A DNA stretch of 64,000 bases from an uncultured Verrucomicrobiota bacterium (GCA_903939515.1 CAJAHH010000049.1:1-64000), one strand, 5' to 3'. Numbered from the stretch's first letter, positions 27,359-35,411 are shown. The notes: generated by a model not told the origin, from the sequence alone. Made by a program: numbers and translations.

Positions 27359-28783
27359 ATGGCCCTGTGCTTGTTCAACTCGCTCCACCGTCGGGTGGAG
27401 GCATTCACGCCACTGTTTCCCGACGCCGAATCCATTGGGTTCTATTGCTGCGGACCCACTGTGTACGACTTCGGTCACATCGGAAACTTTCGGACCTTCG
27501 TCTTTGCAGATCTCCTGCGGCGCTACCTCGAATTTCGGGGATTTCGCGTCAACCATGTGATGAACATCACGGACGTGGAGGACAAGATCATTCGTCAAGT
27601 GGCGGCCACGGGACTATCGCTGGCCGAGTTTACCGGCCAGTACACCGAGGCCTTTCTCGCGGATCTGACCACCCTTTCTTGCCTCCGGCCCCATCATTTG
27701 CCCAAGGCAACCGATTACATTCCTCAGATCATCGACCTTATCCAACGGTTGGAGCAGCGAGGCATTGCTTACCGAGCGGGCGATGGCTCGGTGTACTTCA
27801 GTATCAACAAGTACCGGGCCTGTGGTTGTCGCTATGGTCAGTTGGTGACGCTGGATCCGGAGGCGCAGCGGCGCACCGAACGCGTTTCGGGCGACTCCTA
27901 CGACAAGGACGACCTGGCCGATTTCGCGCTGTGGAAGGCCCGTGTTCCGGGCGATGGGGCTGTCTTCTGGGACAGTCCTTGGGGCGAAGGTCGCCCGGGT
28001 TGGCACATCGAGTGTTCGGCCATGAGTATGGCCATTCTCGGACCGAGTTTTGATATTCACCTGGGTGGCGAAGATTTGGCATTTCCCCATCACGAAGACG
28101 AGATCGCCCAGAGTGAAGGGACGGGGTTGCAGCAGCCAGGTCAACCGTTCGTGAAACATTGGGTTCATGCGGCCCATTTGCTGGTGGACGGCAAAAAGAT
28201 GAGCAAGTCGCTGGGTAACTTCTTTACGGTGCGAGATTTGTTGGGACAGGGATTTCAGGGTCGAGAAATCCGCTTCCTTCTCATCAGCGCGCATTATCGC
28301 GAGACATTCAATTTCACCCGAGACGGCCTCGAGGCCACTCGATCGGCATTAGCCCGATTGGATGCCACCGTCGCTCAATTGACGGAGCGGGCCGGGTCGG
28401 TGGTCCCCGAGACCTCCACGACGCCGTCGGCCTTGGAGATTTCGTTCACTGAGGCCTTAGATGACGACCTCAATGTTTCGAAAGCATGGGCAGTGATCTT
28501 TGACTGGGTCCGGGAAACCAATGCGGCCTTGGCCTCGGGTTCGCTGAGCCCGAGCGCCGCCGCGGCACGCCTTCAGTCTTGGTTGCGGGTCGATGGAGTC
28601 ATGGGCTTGGGCGGGCGCCCTGTGGCGGAAGTCCCCGCCGCTGCGATAGCGTTGCTGGAGAAGCGCAATGCCGCCAAAGCGGCTCGCGACTTTGGAATGG
28701 CCGATACCGTGCGCAATGAACTCAAGGCCCTGGGTTGGACCGTCGAGGATTCCAAGACTGGGTCGAAACTCAAACGTCTCTAA
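27359..28783 (+). CDS. cysS: Cysteinyl-tRNA synthetase
   Basis: Class Ia aminoacyl-tRNA synthetase charging cysteine onto tRNA-Cys; 474 residues, near the usual 460-480. Signatures: FYCCGPTVYDFGHIGNFRTF with the HIGH-like motif and a first zinc Cys, MNITDVEDKI, the zinc-site block GRPGWHIECSAMSM and HHEDEIAQSE, and KKMSKSLGN, the KMSKS loop. The ATG at 27359 precedes a normal N-terminus (LFNSLHRRVEAF). A perfect 7-bp hairpin, TCGAACC/GGTTCGA, lies in the 175-base gap upstream. Confidence 0.97.
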   Translation: MALCLFNSLHRRVEAFTPLFPDAESIGFYCCGPTVYDFGHIGNFRTFVFADLLRRYLEFRGFRVNHVMNITDVEDKIIRQVAATGLSLAEFTGQYTEAFLADLTTLSCLRPHHLPKATDYIPQIIDLIQRLEQRGIAYRAGDGSVYFSINKYRACGCRYGQLVTLDPEAQRRTERVSGDSYDKDDLADFALWKARVPGDGAVFWDSPWGEGRPGWHIECSAMSMAILGPSFDIHLGGEDLAFPHHEDEIAQSEGTGLQQPGQPFVKHWVHAAHLLVDGKKMSKSLGNFFTVRDLLGQGFQGREIRFLLISAHYRETFNFTRDGLEATRSALARLDATVAQLTERAGSVVPETSTTPSALEISFTEALDDDLNVSKAWAVIFDWVRETNAALASGSLSPSAAAARLQSWLRVDGVMGLGGRPVAEVPAAAIALLEKRNAAKAARDFGMADTVRNELKALGWTVEDSKTGSKLKRL

Positions 28784-28793
28784 TAGACCGGTG

Positions 28794-29171
28794 ATGGAAA
28801 CCCCAGGCCTCGGAGTCGTCGCTCTCAAATCGTGGGAGAACGCCGTGCTGCGCCATTTGTTATTAGCAGAGCCCGATGCGGCGCTGGCGACTCAGTTGGT
28901 CGGCGTGACGGTCTTGGGACGTGAACGATTGGGACCCGCGCTGTTGATCCGACTTCGCGCCCCGGACGGTTCATTTCCAGGAACTCGCGGTGCCACTTTT
29001 GGAGGCCATACCTTTGCCCAGATTAAAGGATGCCCTTCAAGAGCGGCCTTCACACTCCACCTCGATGACCAGGGCTGGGTGAGCCACTTGTTCGCCTTTC
29101 TGGAGGATGATTCCTCGTGGCCGTCGAAGACGGATGTCGTCGAGGTGTTGGATGCGAAGAGTCAGGCCTGA
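28794..29171 (+). CDS. Hypothetical protein
   Basis: A 125-residue protein of unknown function starting ten bases after cysS, with METPGLGVVALKSWENAVLRHLLLAEPDAALATQLVGVTV as a guide in short form SWENAVLRHLL and LATQLVGVTV. It looks soluble, with GTRGATFGGHTFAQIKG and DDQGWVSHLFAFLEDDS blocks. No recognised motif or signal. It may be co-transcribed with cysS. Its end overlaps the convergent comF gene by ten bases. Codon use looks normal for the window. Confidence 0.55.
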   Translation: METPGLGVVALKSWENAVLRHLLLAEPDAALATQLVGVTVLGRERLGPALLIRLRAPDGSFPGTRGATFGGHTFAQIKGCPSRAAFTLHLDDQGWVSHLFAFLEDDSSWPSKTDVVEVLDAKSQA

Positions 29172-29971
29172 CGGGTGGGCGGCCGATGGATTTCCAAGAC
29201 GGCTCGAGCGACGGCCCAAACGACCACGCGTTCGGCGCCTAGATTTTTCAGAACGGCCGCCACTCCATCGGTGGTTGCCCCGGTGGTGAGGACGTCGTCC
29301 ACAAGGATCCATGATCCGTGGATTTGAGGCGTACCGGCCGGTTCGAAGGCGGTCCTCATGTTGCCGATTCGATCCTCTCGGCTCAGGGAAGTTTGGCTCG
29401 ACGTGGCCTCGCATCGTCGGACCAGATCCGTTCTCAAGGGCACCCCCAACGCGTGGGCCAGAGGTGCGGCCAGACGCTCGGCCTGATTGAATTCGCGCTC
29501 GCGCTGTTTGACGCGGTGCAGTGGTACCGGCACAACACCTTGCCAGGAATGGTCGACCAATCGGGGCAACGCGGCCTCCATCATGAGCCCCGACAAAAAT
29601 GTCCCAAACCAGAGCTCCCGCTGGTATTTGAGCCGGTGAATGCATTCTAGGGTGATGCCCTCGGCGATGGCGGCGGCACGGGCTTCATCCCAGGCCCAGG
29701 AGTCCCTCCGGCAGGCGGCACAAGTTTGAGAGCCGATGATCGTTCCGGAGAAAGGTATTCCACAGCGTTGGCAGCAGGGCTCGGTGATCCGGCGGACACT
29801 GCCCTGGCACGCAGTGCAGACGTAACCCTGATCGCGATCGGCCCGATGTTGGTGGCAGAGAGCGCAAACCGGGGGATACACGAGCCCCAGAATGACCTCG
29901 GGCCAATTGCCTAGTCCGAGCCCGCCGACAGGCCTGTGAATGGGACCGCTGATGGAGCGTTCAAGGAGCAT
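29162..29971 (-). CDS. comF: ComF-family phosphoribosyltransferase-like protein
   Basis: A 269-residue ComF/GntX-family protein. An N-terminal zinc-finger region has cysteine pairs CALC, CTAC, CQRC and CAAC. The C-terminal phosphoribosyltransferase-fold half has VVPVPLHRVKQREREFNQAERLA and the PRPP-binding loop WILVDDVLTTGATTDGVA. The family is associated with natural competence in some bacteria, but many members have other, unclear roles; no competence cluster is seen here. The ATG at 29971 overlaps the end of the upstream CPBP gene by 11 bases, so they are coupled. Confidence 0.85.
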   Translation of the reverse strand: MLLERSISGPIHRPVGGLGLGNWPEVILGLVYPPVCALCHQHRADRDQGYVCTACQGSVRRITEPCCQRCGIPFSGTIIGSQTCAACRRDSWAWDEARAAAIAEGITLECIHRLKYQRELWFGTFLSGLMMEAALPRLVDHSWQGVVPVPLHRVKQREREFNQAERLAAPLAHALGVPLRTDLVRRCEATSSQTSLSREDRIGNMRTAFEPAGTPQIHGSWILVDDVLTTGATTDGVAAVLKNLGAERVVVWAVARAVLEIHRPPTRQA

Positions 29972-30917
29972 TGCCCAGAGGGGTAGGATTGGCGGGGTTG
30001 GCTGGGCTCTTGCGGCGTCCGAGGACACCCATAAAAAAAGCGCTGGTAACCGCGATCACCGCAAAGGTTAGCCAGCCATCGTGCAGGCGGCCCGAGCCCC
30101 ACCACCACGATTGCGTGCCTTGGTGGGTCAGCGGTGCCGTGAAGAACGTGTAGGATTTGAACCAGAAGATCCATCCGGCGTGCAAACCCAACGGGACCCA
30201 CAGCGCACCGGTCCGCTCGCGGCACCAGGCCAGTAACCAGCCGATGGCCCCCAGGGTGAGAAATCCGGGGAACACCTGCGAGGGTTGGCTCAGACCCGAA
30301 AGCATGCGGCCCAGCATTTCTAAGCCGGTCCAAGGACCCACTGAAAGGGGGGCTTCAGGCCTGTGGAAGAAATGGACCAGAGCATAGAGAGCCGCGCTGC
30401 TCAGAGCGGCGGCCGGAAAAGAAAATTGGCGGCGAAGCGATCCAAAGACCATCCCACGGAACAGCAGTTCTTCCATGAACGAAACGGCGATGGCCGCACC
30501 GAGCGCCCGAATCGCATGAGCGAGTAGCAAGCTCCAGGAATGAGCCGAATCCCAGGTGCGGACACCGAACCCGAGAGAGAGGAGAGCCACCACTGCCAGC
30601 GACATCATTCCGCCCGCCAGGCCGATTAACAGGTCCCGTCGGGCCGGTCGGCCCCACACCATGCCGACGGAGTGCCAACCGGGAAAAAGGCCACTTTTGG
30701 CCATGGGCCAAAGCCCAAGCAGGGCAACCCCCAGAAGGCTTCGATCTACGTACCGGCGAAACGGTTGCGCGGCCAATGAAGAGTGAGGGCCCACGTGCTG
30801 GACGAACATCCAAAGCCACGGAGCTAGGAGGGCCCCACCCACAAACACCGCCGTCAGGTATCCACCCAAGACCCAAGCCGAGTTGGGTGGTGGATTGGGT
30901 ATCGATGGCCTATTCAT
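29961..30917 (-). CDS. CPBP-family intramembrane metalloprotease-like protein
   Basis: A 318-residue polytopic membrane protein with about eight hydrophobic segments. The family motifs are visible: EELLFRG (residues in FMEELLFRGMVFGSLRR), the second motif with His in ALVHFFHR, and a third near LGLHAGWIFWF, together forming the glutamate/histidine site of CAAX-type and bacteriocin-immunity proteases. Substrate unknown. It follows the Fur-type gene by 68 bases in the zinc cluster, without an obvious zinc-related reason. The ATG at 30917 is chosen. Confidence 0.85.
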   Translation of the reverse strand: MNRPSIPNPPPNSAWVLGGYLTAVFVGGALLAPWLWMFVQHVGPHSSLAAQPFRRYVDRSLLGVALLGLWPMAKSGLFPGWHSVGMVWGRPARRDLLIGLAGGMMSLAVVALLSLGFGVRTWDSAHSWSLLLAHAIRALGAAIAVSFMEELLFRGMVFGSLRRQFSFPAAALSSAALYALVHFFHRPEAPLSVGPWTGLEMLGRMLSGLSQPSQVFPGFLTLGAIGWLLAWCRERTGALWVPLGLHAGWIFWFKSYTFFTAPLTHQGTQSWWWGSGRLHDGWLTFAVIAVTSAFFMGVLGRRKSPANPANPTPLGNAP

Positions 30918-30985
30918 GGGAGCCTGGCGCAAGAGGATAGGAGGAGACACCGACTCTCCGCACCATGGCATCCCGGCCGCCATGC

Positions 30986-31459
30986 TCAAGGCGCTTGGCA
31001 GTTGGGGCAGATTCCAAAAAATTCCATTCGATGGGAAATTTGGGTGAATCCATGCCGGCGGGCCAACTGATCCTGAAATTCATTTAGGAAGCAGTCGTCG
31101 AGCTCGACGATGCGCGCGCAGCGAGTGCATACCAAATGATGGTGGTGGCCATCGCCTTCCTCGGGAGATAATTCGAAGCGGGCGGCTCCGTCGCCAAAAT
31201 CGTAACGCCTCACCAGCCCCATGCGTTCGAGGGTGTGCATGTTGCGGTAGATGGTCGCCAGATCGCAGTCGAGCTTGCCGAGCGAGGTGTGGATTTCCTT
31301 GATCGTCAGCGGGGACGAATGCTTGCGGAGCACGTCGAGAATCGCCTGACGCGGGGCGGTGATCTTTAGTTCACCTCGGCGCAGCTTGTCGGTCAGGTCG
31401 GACAGCGGTTGCTGGATGAGTCGGTGAGGGTGCTGGTGCTGGGGGCAGGGCCGGCTCAT
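30986..31459 (-). CDS. zur: Fur-family regulator, probably Zur
   Basis: A 157-residue metalloregulator of the Fur family. Winged-helix DNA-binding domain at about residues 20-90 (ITAPRQAILDVL, DLATIYRNMHTLERMGLVRRYD); the regulatory domain has the metal-binding HHHH at 105-108 (GDGHHHHLVC) and structural zinc pairs CTRC (111-114) and CPNC (151-154). The His-rich N-terminus (PCPQHQHPH) may bind metal too. It overlaps znuB by four bases, so a zinc-responsive role (Zur) is inferred from the operon rather than from its own sequence. Confidence 0.9.
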   Translation of the reverse strand: MSRPCPQHQHPHRLIQQPLSDLTDKLRRGELKITAPRQAILDVLRKHSSPLTIKEIHTSLGKLDCDLATIYRNMHTLERMGLVRRYDFGDGAARFELSPEEGDGHHHHLVCTRCARIVELDDCFLNEFQDQLARRHGFTQISHRMEFFGICPNCQAP

Positions 31460-32271
31460 GGTGCGTTCTGGTGGGCACGTTGCAGCCGACCTCCAAGTAG
31501 GGACACAATAAACAATCCGACCAAGGTCAGCGTGATGCAGGGGCCACTGGGCAAGTTGAGCGGATAAGAGAGAATCACCCCGCCGCTGGCGCCAATGAGG
31601 CCCAGGAACAGGCTCAAGAGAATTTGCTGTCGCAGACTTCGGGCCAGATTCCGAGCCGCCGCCGGTGGAATCACCACCAACGAGGTCACGAGGATGATGC
31701 CGAGCAGGCGTATGCTCAGCGCGACGGTGACGGTGAGTAGGGCAACGAATCCGTAGTTGAGCCAGCGCACTGGGATACCCGACACGTGGGCCAGATCGGA
31801 ATGGGCGGTCAATAGAGCCAGAGCGTTGAGCTTCCAGAAAAGGACCGAGCCCACGGTGATCAACACCACCAAGGCCAGAGCAGCATCACCCCATCCGACG
31901 GAAAGAATGTCACCAAAGAGGTATCGATCGAGTTCACCGCGATAGCCCTTGAGGAGACTCAAAATCACCATACCCAGGGCCACCGACCCGCTGAGCAACA
32001 GGGCCATGATGGTGTCGTTGAGCAGGACGGTTTGTTCTTTGAGCCAGAGAATCAGGCCTGCGATCACCAGGCTAAAGAGGATCATGGGGACCGTAGGGTC
32101 CGGCAGACCGAGCCAGAATCCGAGGGCAACACCCGCCAGGGCCGCATGGGCTACGGTATCGCTGAAGAAGGACATGCGCCGGGCCGTAACGAAGACTCCA
32201 ATGAATCCGCAGAGCGGTCCGAGAAAGAGGGCCGTCAGGACCGCACGCAGCATGAAGGGTTCAATGTCCAT
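31456..32271 (-). CDS. znuB: Zinc ABC transporter permease
   Basis: A 271-residue membrane permease of the metal ABC-3 family with about eight hydrophobic segments. Landmarks: FMLRAVLTALFLGPLCGFIG, MSFFSDTVAHAALAGVALG, SGIPVRWLNYGFVALLTVTVALS and the coupling region IILVTSLVVIPPAAARNLAR. It works with the ATPase and binding protein encoded just upstream to import zinc or manganese. The overlap with znuC is 11 bases. Zinc specificity is inferred from the Fur/Zur partner and the histidine-rich binding protein. Confidence 0.92.
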   Translation of the reverse strand: MDIEPFMLRAVLTALFLGPLCGFIGVFVTARRMSFFSDTVAHAALAGVALGFWLGLPDPTVPMILFSLVIAGLILWLKEQTVLLNDTIMALLLSGSVALGMVILSLLKGYRGELDRYLFGDILSVGWGDAALALVVLITVGSVLFWKLNALALLTAHSDLAHVSGIPVRWLNYGFVALLTVTVALSIRLLGIILVTSLVVIPPAAARNLARSLRQQILLSLFLGLIGASGGVILSYPLNLPSGPCITLTLVGLFIVSLLGGRLQRAHQNAP

Positions 32272-33055
32272 GGCTGCCGTGGGAATGAGGGTGCTGGTGC
32301 TGGTACGGGGTGAAATGAATGCCGTAGGCCTGTCTTAGGGACTCCGCATTCATGACTTCTTCGGGAGCGCCTTCGCAGCAAATGACGCCATTGAGGGCGA
32401 AAACTCGACTGGCGTGGCGATACACCATGGAAAGGTCGTGCGACACGAGAACGACCGTGAGTCGCCGGCGTCGATGCACTTCGGCGATGAGTTCGTAGAA
32501 ATCGGCCTCACCGGGGGTGTCTACGCCGGCGGTAGGCTCATCCAGCAACAGCAATTCAGGGTCATTGAGCAGGCTGGAGCAGATCAGAACACGCTGGAGC
32601 TGTCCGCCGCTGAGTCCGGCCACCGGGCGGTCTAGCAATCGGGTGACATCCATTTCGCCCACGGCCTCGTGCAAGAGCGCATCTATTTGGCGAGAGGGTC
32701 GCCAGAACCAACTGGCAGTGAGGGGTCGGCGGATCGCCAAGAATTCCCGGACCGTCAGCATGAAACTCGGGTCGAGTTGGAGCCGTTGGGGCACGTAGCC
32801 CATCCGTTTCAAGATCCCTGGACCCGGTGGGCCTTCTTGCAGCAGTCGGACCGATCCCGAGTCTGGTTTCTGCAAGCCCAAGAGGCAGCGCAGCAGGGTG
32901 GTCTTGCCCGACCCATTGGGGCCGATCAGCGCAACCATTCGGCCTGCCTCGATGCGCAAGTTCACACCCCGAAGCACGGGGTTGCCACCGAGTCGGACGT
33001 GGAGGTCTTGAACCTCGACGGCTGCTGGTTTCTGCGATCGGAAAGCAATGTCCAT
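32261..33055 (-). CDS. znuC: Zinc ABC transporter ATP-binding protein
   Basis: A 264-residue ABC ATPase. Walker A is GPNGSGKTT (residues 45-53), the Q-loop is near GYVPQRLQLD, the ABC signature LSGGQLQRVLICSSLL, Walker B LLLLDEPTAGVD, and the switch His is in VVLVSHDLSM. The C-terminus is histidine-rich (HQHPHSHGSHGH), as in many zinc-importing ATPases. It starts six bases after znuA and overlaps znuB by 11, so the three genes form a tight transport operon. Confidence 0.93.
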   Translation of the reverse strand: MDIAFRSQKPAAVEVQDLHVRLGGNPVLRGVNLRIEAGRMVALIGPNGSGKTTLLRCLLGLQKPDSGSVRLLQEGPPGPGILKRMGYVPQRLQLDPSFMLTVREFLAIRRPLTASWFWRPSRQIDALLHEAVGEMDVTRLLDRPVAGLSGGQLQRVLICSSLLNDPELLLLDEPTAGVDTPGEADFYELIAEVHRRRRLTVVLVSHDLSMVYRHASRVFALNGVICCEGAPEEVMNAESLRQAYGIHFTPYQHQHPHSHGSHGH

Positions 33056-33061
33056 GGGGCG

Positions 33062-34006
33062 TTAGCGCAAGGAGGATTCCAGAGTGCGCAAGTTTCGGCG
33101 AAGCCCCTCGATGTAAAAGGTCCGGGAAGCGGAGCCAGTCTCGAGGACATCGAGTTCAGCAACGCCGATGGCGAGATCGTTGGCCAGACGTTTGACCAAC
33201 CGGGGATGGAATTGAGGTTCTGAAAAAATCACACGGACCTGTTGTTTTCGGATGGCCCGGGAGAGTTGTGCGAGGTACTTCGGCGAGGGGTCCACGCTCG
33301 GGACTTCTTCGACCACGCCGACGAGCTGAAGGTCATACCGTCGGCAGAAGTACGGGAAGGCATCATGGAAGGTGACGATCCTGCGGTTGCTTAGATCTTT
33401 GAGCGAGGATCGGATTTGCGTATCGAGCTGGTCCAGTTCCTGGAGATAAGTCGCTCCACGGCGGGTGTACCCATCGGCGTGGGCTGGATCGGCCTGACAG
33501 AGGGCCTGGATAATGTTGGAGACACAGTGTTTGGCGAAGACAGGGTCGAGCCAGACATGGGGATTGGCATCCTCATCACCGTGGTTATGGGTGTGATCCG
33601 AGTGAGATTTTTTAGACCCGGTGGTTTCGGCATCCATGGCCAGTGGAGTGAGGTGGTGGATGAGTTGCGGCTGGAGTCCGTCAGTTACCGTAACGACACG
33701 GCGGGAGGGTTTTGAGGCCCCTCGGGTCACAGCCCGTGTGAGCCAAGTGTCCAAGCCCAAGCCGTTCATGAGCACCACGTCGGCGGCGGCCAATTTTCGA
33801 AGATCGGAAGGTCGGAATTGGAAGTCGTGGGGGCCTACGTTGGCTGGAAGCAAGCTCTCTACAGTGGCCGCATCACCGGCGACGTTGGCCGCCCAAGAAT
33901 GGATCACCGGCAGCGTGGTTAAGATCCGGATCTCAGCCGCCTGCGATTTCAGCCCACAGAGCAGGCCGAGCAGCAATGCCAATAAGTAGGAACGGTGGCC
34001 ATTCAC
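33062..34006 (-). CDS. znuA: Zinc ABC transporter periplasmic binding protein
   Basis: A 314-residue substrate-binding protein of the metal ABC (cluster A-I) type. The GTG start at 34006 gives a clean signal peptide (GHRSYLLALLLGLLCGLKSQAAE); an upstream TTG at 34042 would give a poorer one. Metal-site landmarks are VGPHDFQFRPSDL, the His/Asp-rich loop KKSHSDHTHNHGDEDANPHVWLDP (read as the blocks SHSDHTHNHGD and NPHVWLDP) and VTFHDAFPYFCRRYDL. A candidate Zur operator lies just upstream. First gene of the znuA-znuC-znuB-zur cluster. Confidence 0.93.
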   Translation of the reverse strand: MNGHRSYLLALLLGLLCGLKSQAAEIRILTTLPVIHSWAANVAGDAATVESLLPANVGPHDFQFRPSDLRKLAAADVVLMNGLGLDTWLTRAVTRGASKPSRRVVTVTDGLQPQLIHHLTPLAMDAETTGSKKSHSDHTHNHGDEDANPHVWLDPVFAKHCVSNIIQALCQADPAHADGYTRRGATYLQELDQLDTQIRSSLKDLSNRRIVTFHDAFPYFCRRYDLQLVGVVEEVPSVDPSPKYLAQLSRAIRKQQVRVIFSEPQFHPRLVKRLANDLAIGVAELDVLETGSASRTFYIEGLRRNLRTLESSLR

Positions 34007-34031
34007 GGTCGGCAGGATAGGAAGCGGTGCG

Positions 34032-34057
34032 GAAGATTGCAAACCGCTTGCATCTTC
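34032..34057. promoter_or_regulatory. Candidate Zur operator upstream of znuA
   Basis: An inverted repeat, left arm GAAGATTGCAA and right arm TTGCATCTTC around ACCGC. The arms match apart from one extra T in the left arm. It lies 26 bases upstream of the preferred znuA start. Palindromic sites of comparable size are known for Zur and Fur-type regulators, though the consensus differs between phyla. Assignment as a Zur site is an inference from the position and the linked Fur-family gene. Confidence 0.5.
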
Positions 34058-34078
34058 AAGGTGATCTAAAGAAACAAA

Positions 34079-34104
34079 AAACCCGCCGGCGAACCGGCGG
34101 GTTT
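34079..34104 (-). terminator. Rho-independent terminator after rpsR
   Basis: An 11-bp perfect stem, AAACCCGCCGG paired with CCGGCGGGTTT, around a CGAA loop (34090-34093). On the minus strand it is followed by a run of T from the bases 34075-34081. It lies between the rpsR stop and the znuA start, so it ends the DksA-like/rpmG/rpsR transcript and insulates znuA. The opposite orientation also has A/T runs, so it may work on both strands. Confidence 0.85.
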
Positions 34105-34122
34105 AAAAAAGGTCGTAACAGT

Positions 34123-34371
34123 TTACTTCATCAGAAGCATCTGCCGAGCGCGCTTGATCGCGATGCTGAGCTTGCGCTGGAAGGGGGCCGGCAAGCCGGT
34201 GTACTTCCGGGGCAGAACCCGTCCGTTGTCGGTCACGTACTGCTTGAGCAGGGCGACGTTCTTGTAATCGATAGCGTCGATGGTGAACTCGACCTTAGGC
34301 TTCGGACGCGGGGTCCGGGCTGCGGTCGATCGGCGCTTCTTCTTTTCCTCGAGCTTGGTCTTGCGGGGCAT
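34123..34371 (-). CDS. rpsR: 30S ribosomal protein S18
   Basis: An 82-residue S18, with the conserved core IDAIDYKNVALLKQYVTDNGRVLPRKYTGL (read as DYKNVALLKQYV and GRVLPRKYTG) and C-terminal AIKRARQMLL. It binds 16S rRNA in the platform of the small subunit and contacts S6. The N-terminus is Lys/Arg rich. It follows rpmG by eight bases and is closed by a strong terminator. Confidence 0.97.
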   Translation of the reverse strand: MPRKTKLEEKKKRRSTAARTPRPKPKVEFTIDAIDYKNVALLKQYVTDNGRVLPRKYTGLPAPFQRKLSIAIKRARQMLLMK

Positions 34372-34379
34372 AGCTTACC

Positions 34380-34547
34380 TTACTTGATTTCGCGATGCAG
34401 GGTATGACGGCGAAGGAAAGGATTGAACTTCTTCTTTTCCACCTTGTCGGTCTGCAGCTTCTTGTTTCGGGACGTCTGGTAGCGGGAGACGGGCTTACCC
34501 TCCTTCTTCGCTTCCGTACACTCAATGGTCACAATCTCACGCGGCAT
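34380..34547 (-). CDS. rpmG: 50S ribosomal protein L33
   Basis: A 55-residue protein read directly from the sequence: it begins [17 protein letters not shown], continues RYQTSRNKK and ends [12 protein letters not shown]. The pattern with YQTSRNKK and the final [11 protein letters not shown] is L33. It has a single Cys near the N-terminus rather than the zinc-binding CXXC pairs of the other L33 form. It begins four bases after the DksA-like stop at 34551 and eight bases before rpsR. Confidence 0.93.
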   Translation of the reverse strand: MPREIVTIECTEAKKEGKPVSRYQTSRNKKLQTDKVEKKKFNPFLRRHTLHREIK

Positions 34548-34550
34548 AAA

Positions 34551-35168
34551 TCAGTTTTCCTTATCCTTGGTCGGTTTCTCCTCGACGTCGCTGTCGTCGT
34601 CTTCAACGTCCACCGAGGCACCGGCCTCGACGGAGCCCAGCGAACCGAGGCGGTTTCGCTGGCGCAGGACGCCTTCCTTCTCGAGTTGGGCCTGCGATTC
34701 AACCGTGTAACGGGCCCAGGGGATCGCCTCTAAGCGGGCCTTGGGAATGACTTTTGAGGTCAATTCGCAGACACCGTAAGTGCCTTTTTCGATCCGTTTG
34801 AGGGCTTCCTCGATCTCATAAACAGCATCTTGGTCTGAAGACAGGAGGCTGAGTGCGAAATCGCGATCGAAATTGTCGGTACCAGAGTCACCCATGTGGA
34901 GGCTATAGCTCTCCATCTCAGATTGGGATTCTTTGGCTAAACCGCTCATCTGGCCGCGGAGTCGCTCGTGCAGGTCCAGAAGGTTTTGGTAGAACTTCTG
35001 CCACTCCGGCTTGACCCGGGAAATGGGCATCCAGTTCAGGGTCTCGGGAGGTACGGGCTTTCCACCGGATTTCGCCAAGGGGCGTCCGAGGATCGTGGCA
35101 GCACTAACAATGCCGACCTTTTGGTGGCCTGTTTTCTTGATCGCAACCGGTGCCGGTTTTTTTGCCAT
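34551..35168 (-). CDS. DksA/TraR-like regulator lacking three of the four zinc cysteines
   Basis: A 205-residue protein whose central and C-terminal part resembles DksA: a coiled-coil (LDLHERLRGQMSGLAKESQSEMESYSL), the conserved acidic tip region DNFDRDFALSLLSSDQDAVYEIEEALKRIEKGTYG (read as short blocks DRDFALSLL and EEALKRIEKGTYG). In DksA the zinc site has two CXXC pairs; here only Cys134 remains (YGVCELTSK), and the second pair region reads YTVESQ. The N-terminal 45 residues (Lys/Pro/Ala) and acidic tail are extra. It may act on RNA polymerase in a zinc-independent way. First gene of a unit with rpmG and rpsR. Confidence 0.75.
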   Translation of the reverse strand: MAKKPAPVAIKKTGHQKVGIVSAATILGRPLAKSGGKPVPPETLNWMPISRVKPEWQKFYQNLLDLHERLRGQMSGLAKESQSEMESYSLHMGDSGTDNFDRDFALSLLSSDQDAVYEIEEALKRIEKGTYGVCELTSKVIPKARLEAIPWARYTVESQAQLEKEGVLRQRNRLGSLGSVEAGASVDVEDDDSDVEEKPTKDKEN

Positions 35169-35362
35169 GGCGTCTCTTTCCCTGTTTACTTGCTGAGGCA
35201 CTCGTCCACCGCGGACGACTCATCCGCCAAGTGCTTTCTCCCACAACTCATTTCGAATCGAGGGCCGCGGAACCTAACAAGCGGCTGACAGAACGCCACT
35301 AAAATCTTTAGATGATGCGCGAGCATCCGGCCAACGAGCAATAATCTAAAGGAATTTTGAGC

Positions 35363-35411
35363 GCACCCAATGGCGACGGGCGATGCCATTCCGGAGGGGG
35401 CAACTGGGTGC
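35363..35411 (+). ncRNA. Possible structured leader or small RNA upstream of carA
   Basis: The 390-base gap before carA contains a foldable element: GCACCCA (35363-35369) pairs with TGGGTGC (35405-35411), enclosing an inner stem ATGGC/GCCAT (35370-35374 with 35385-35389) and an unpaired Gly-rich purine stretch TCCGGAGGGGGCAAC. The following TGGGTGCC could alternatively pair with GGGCAC at about 35425, suggesting a switch, and CTGATATCAG is palindromic. No known riboswitch class is recognised and no open frame is convincing. Confidence 0.3.
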
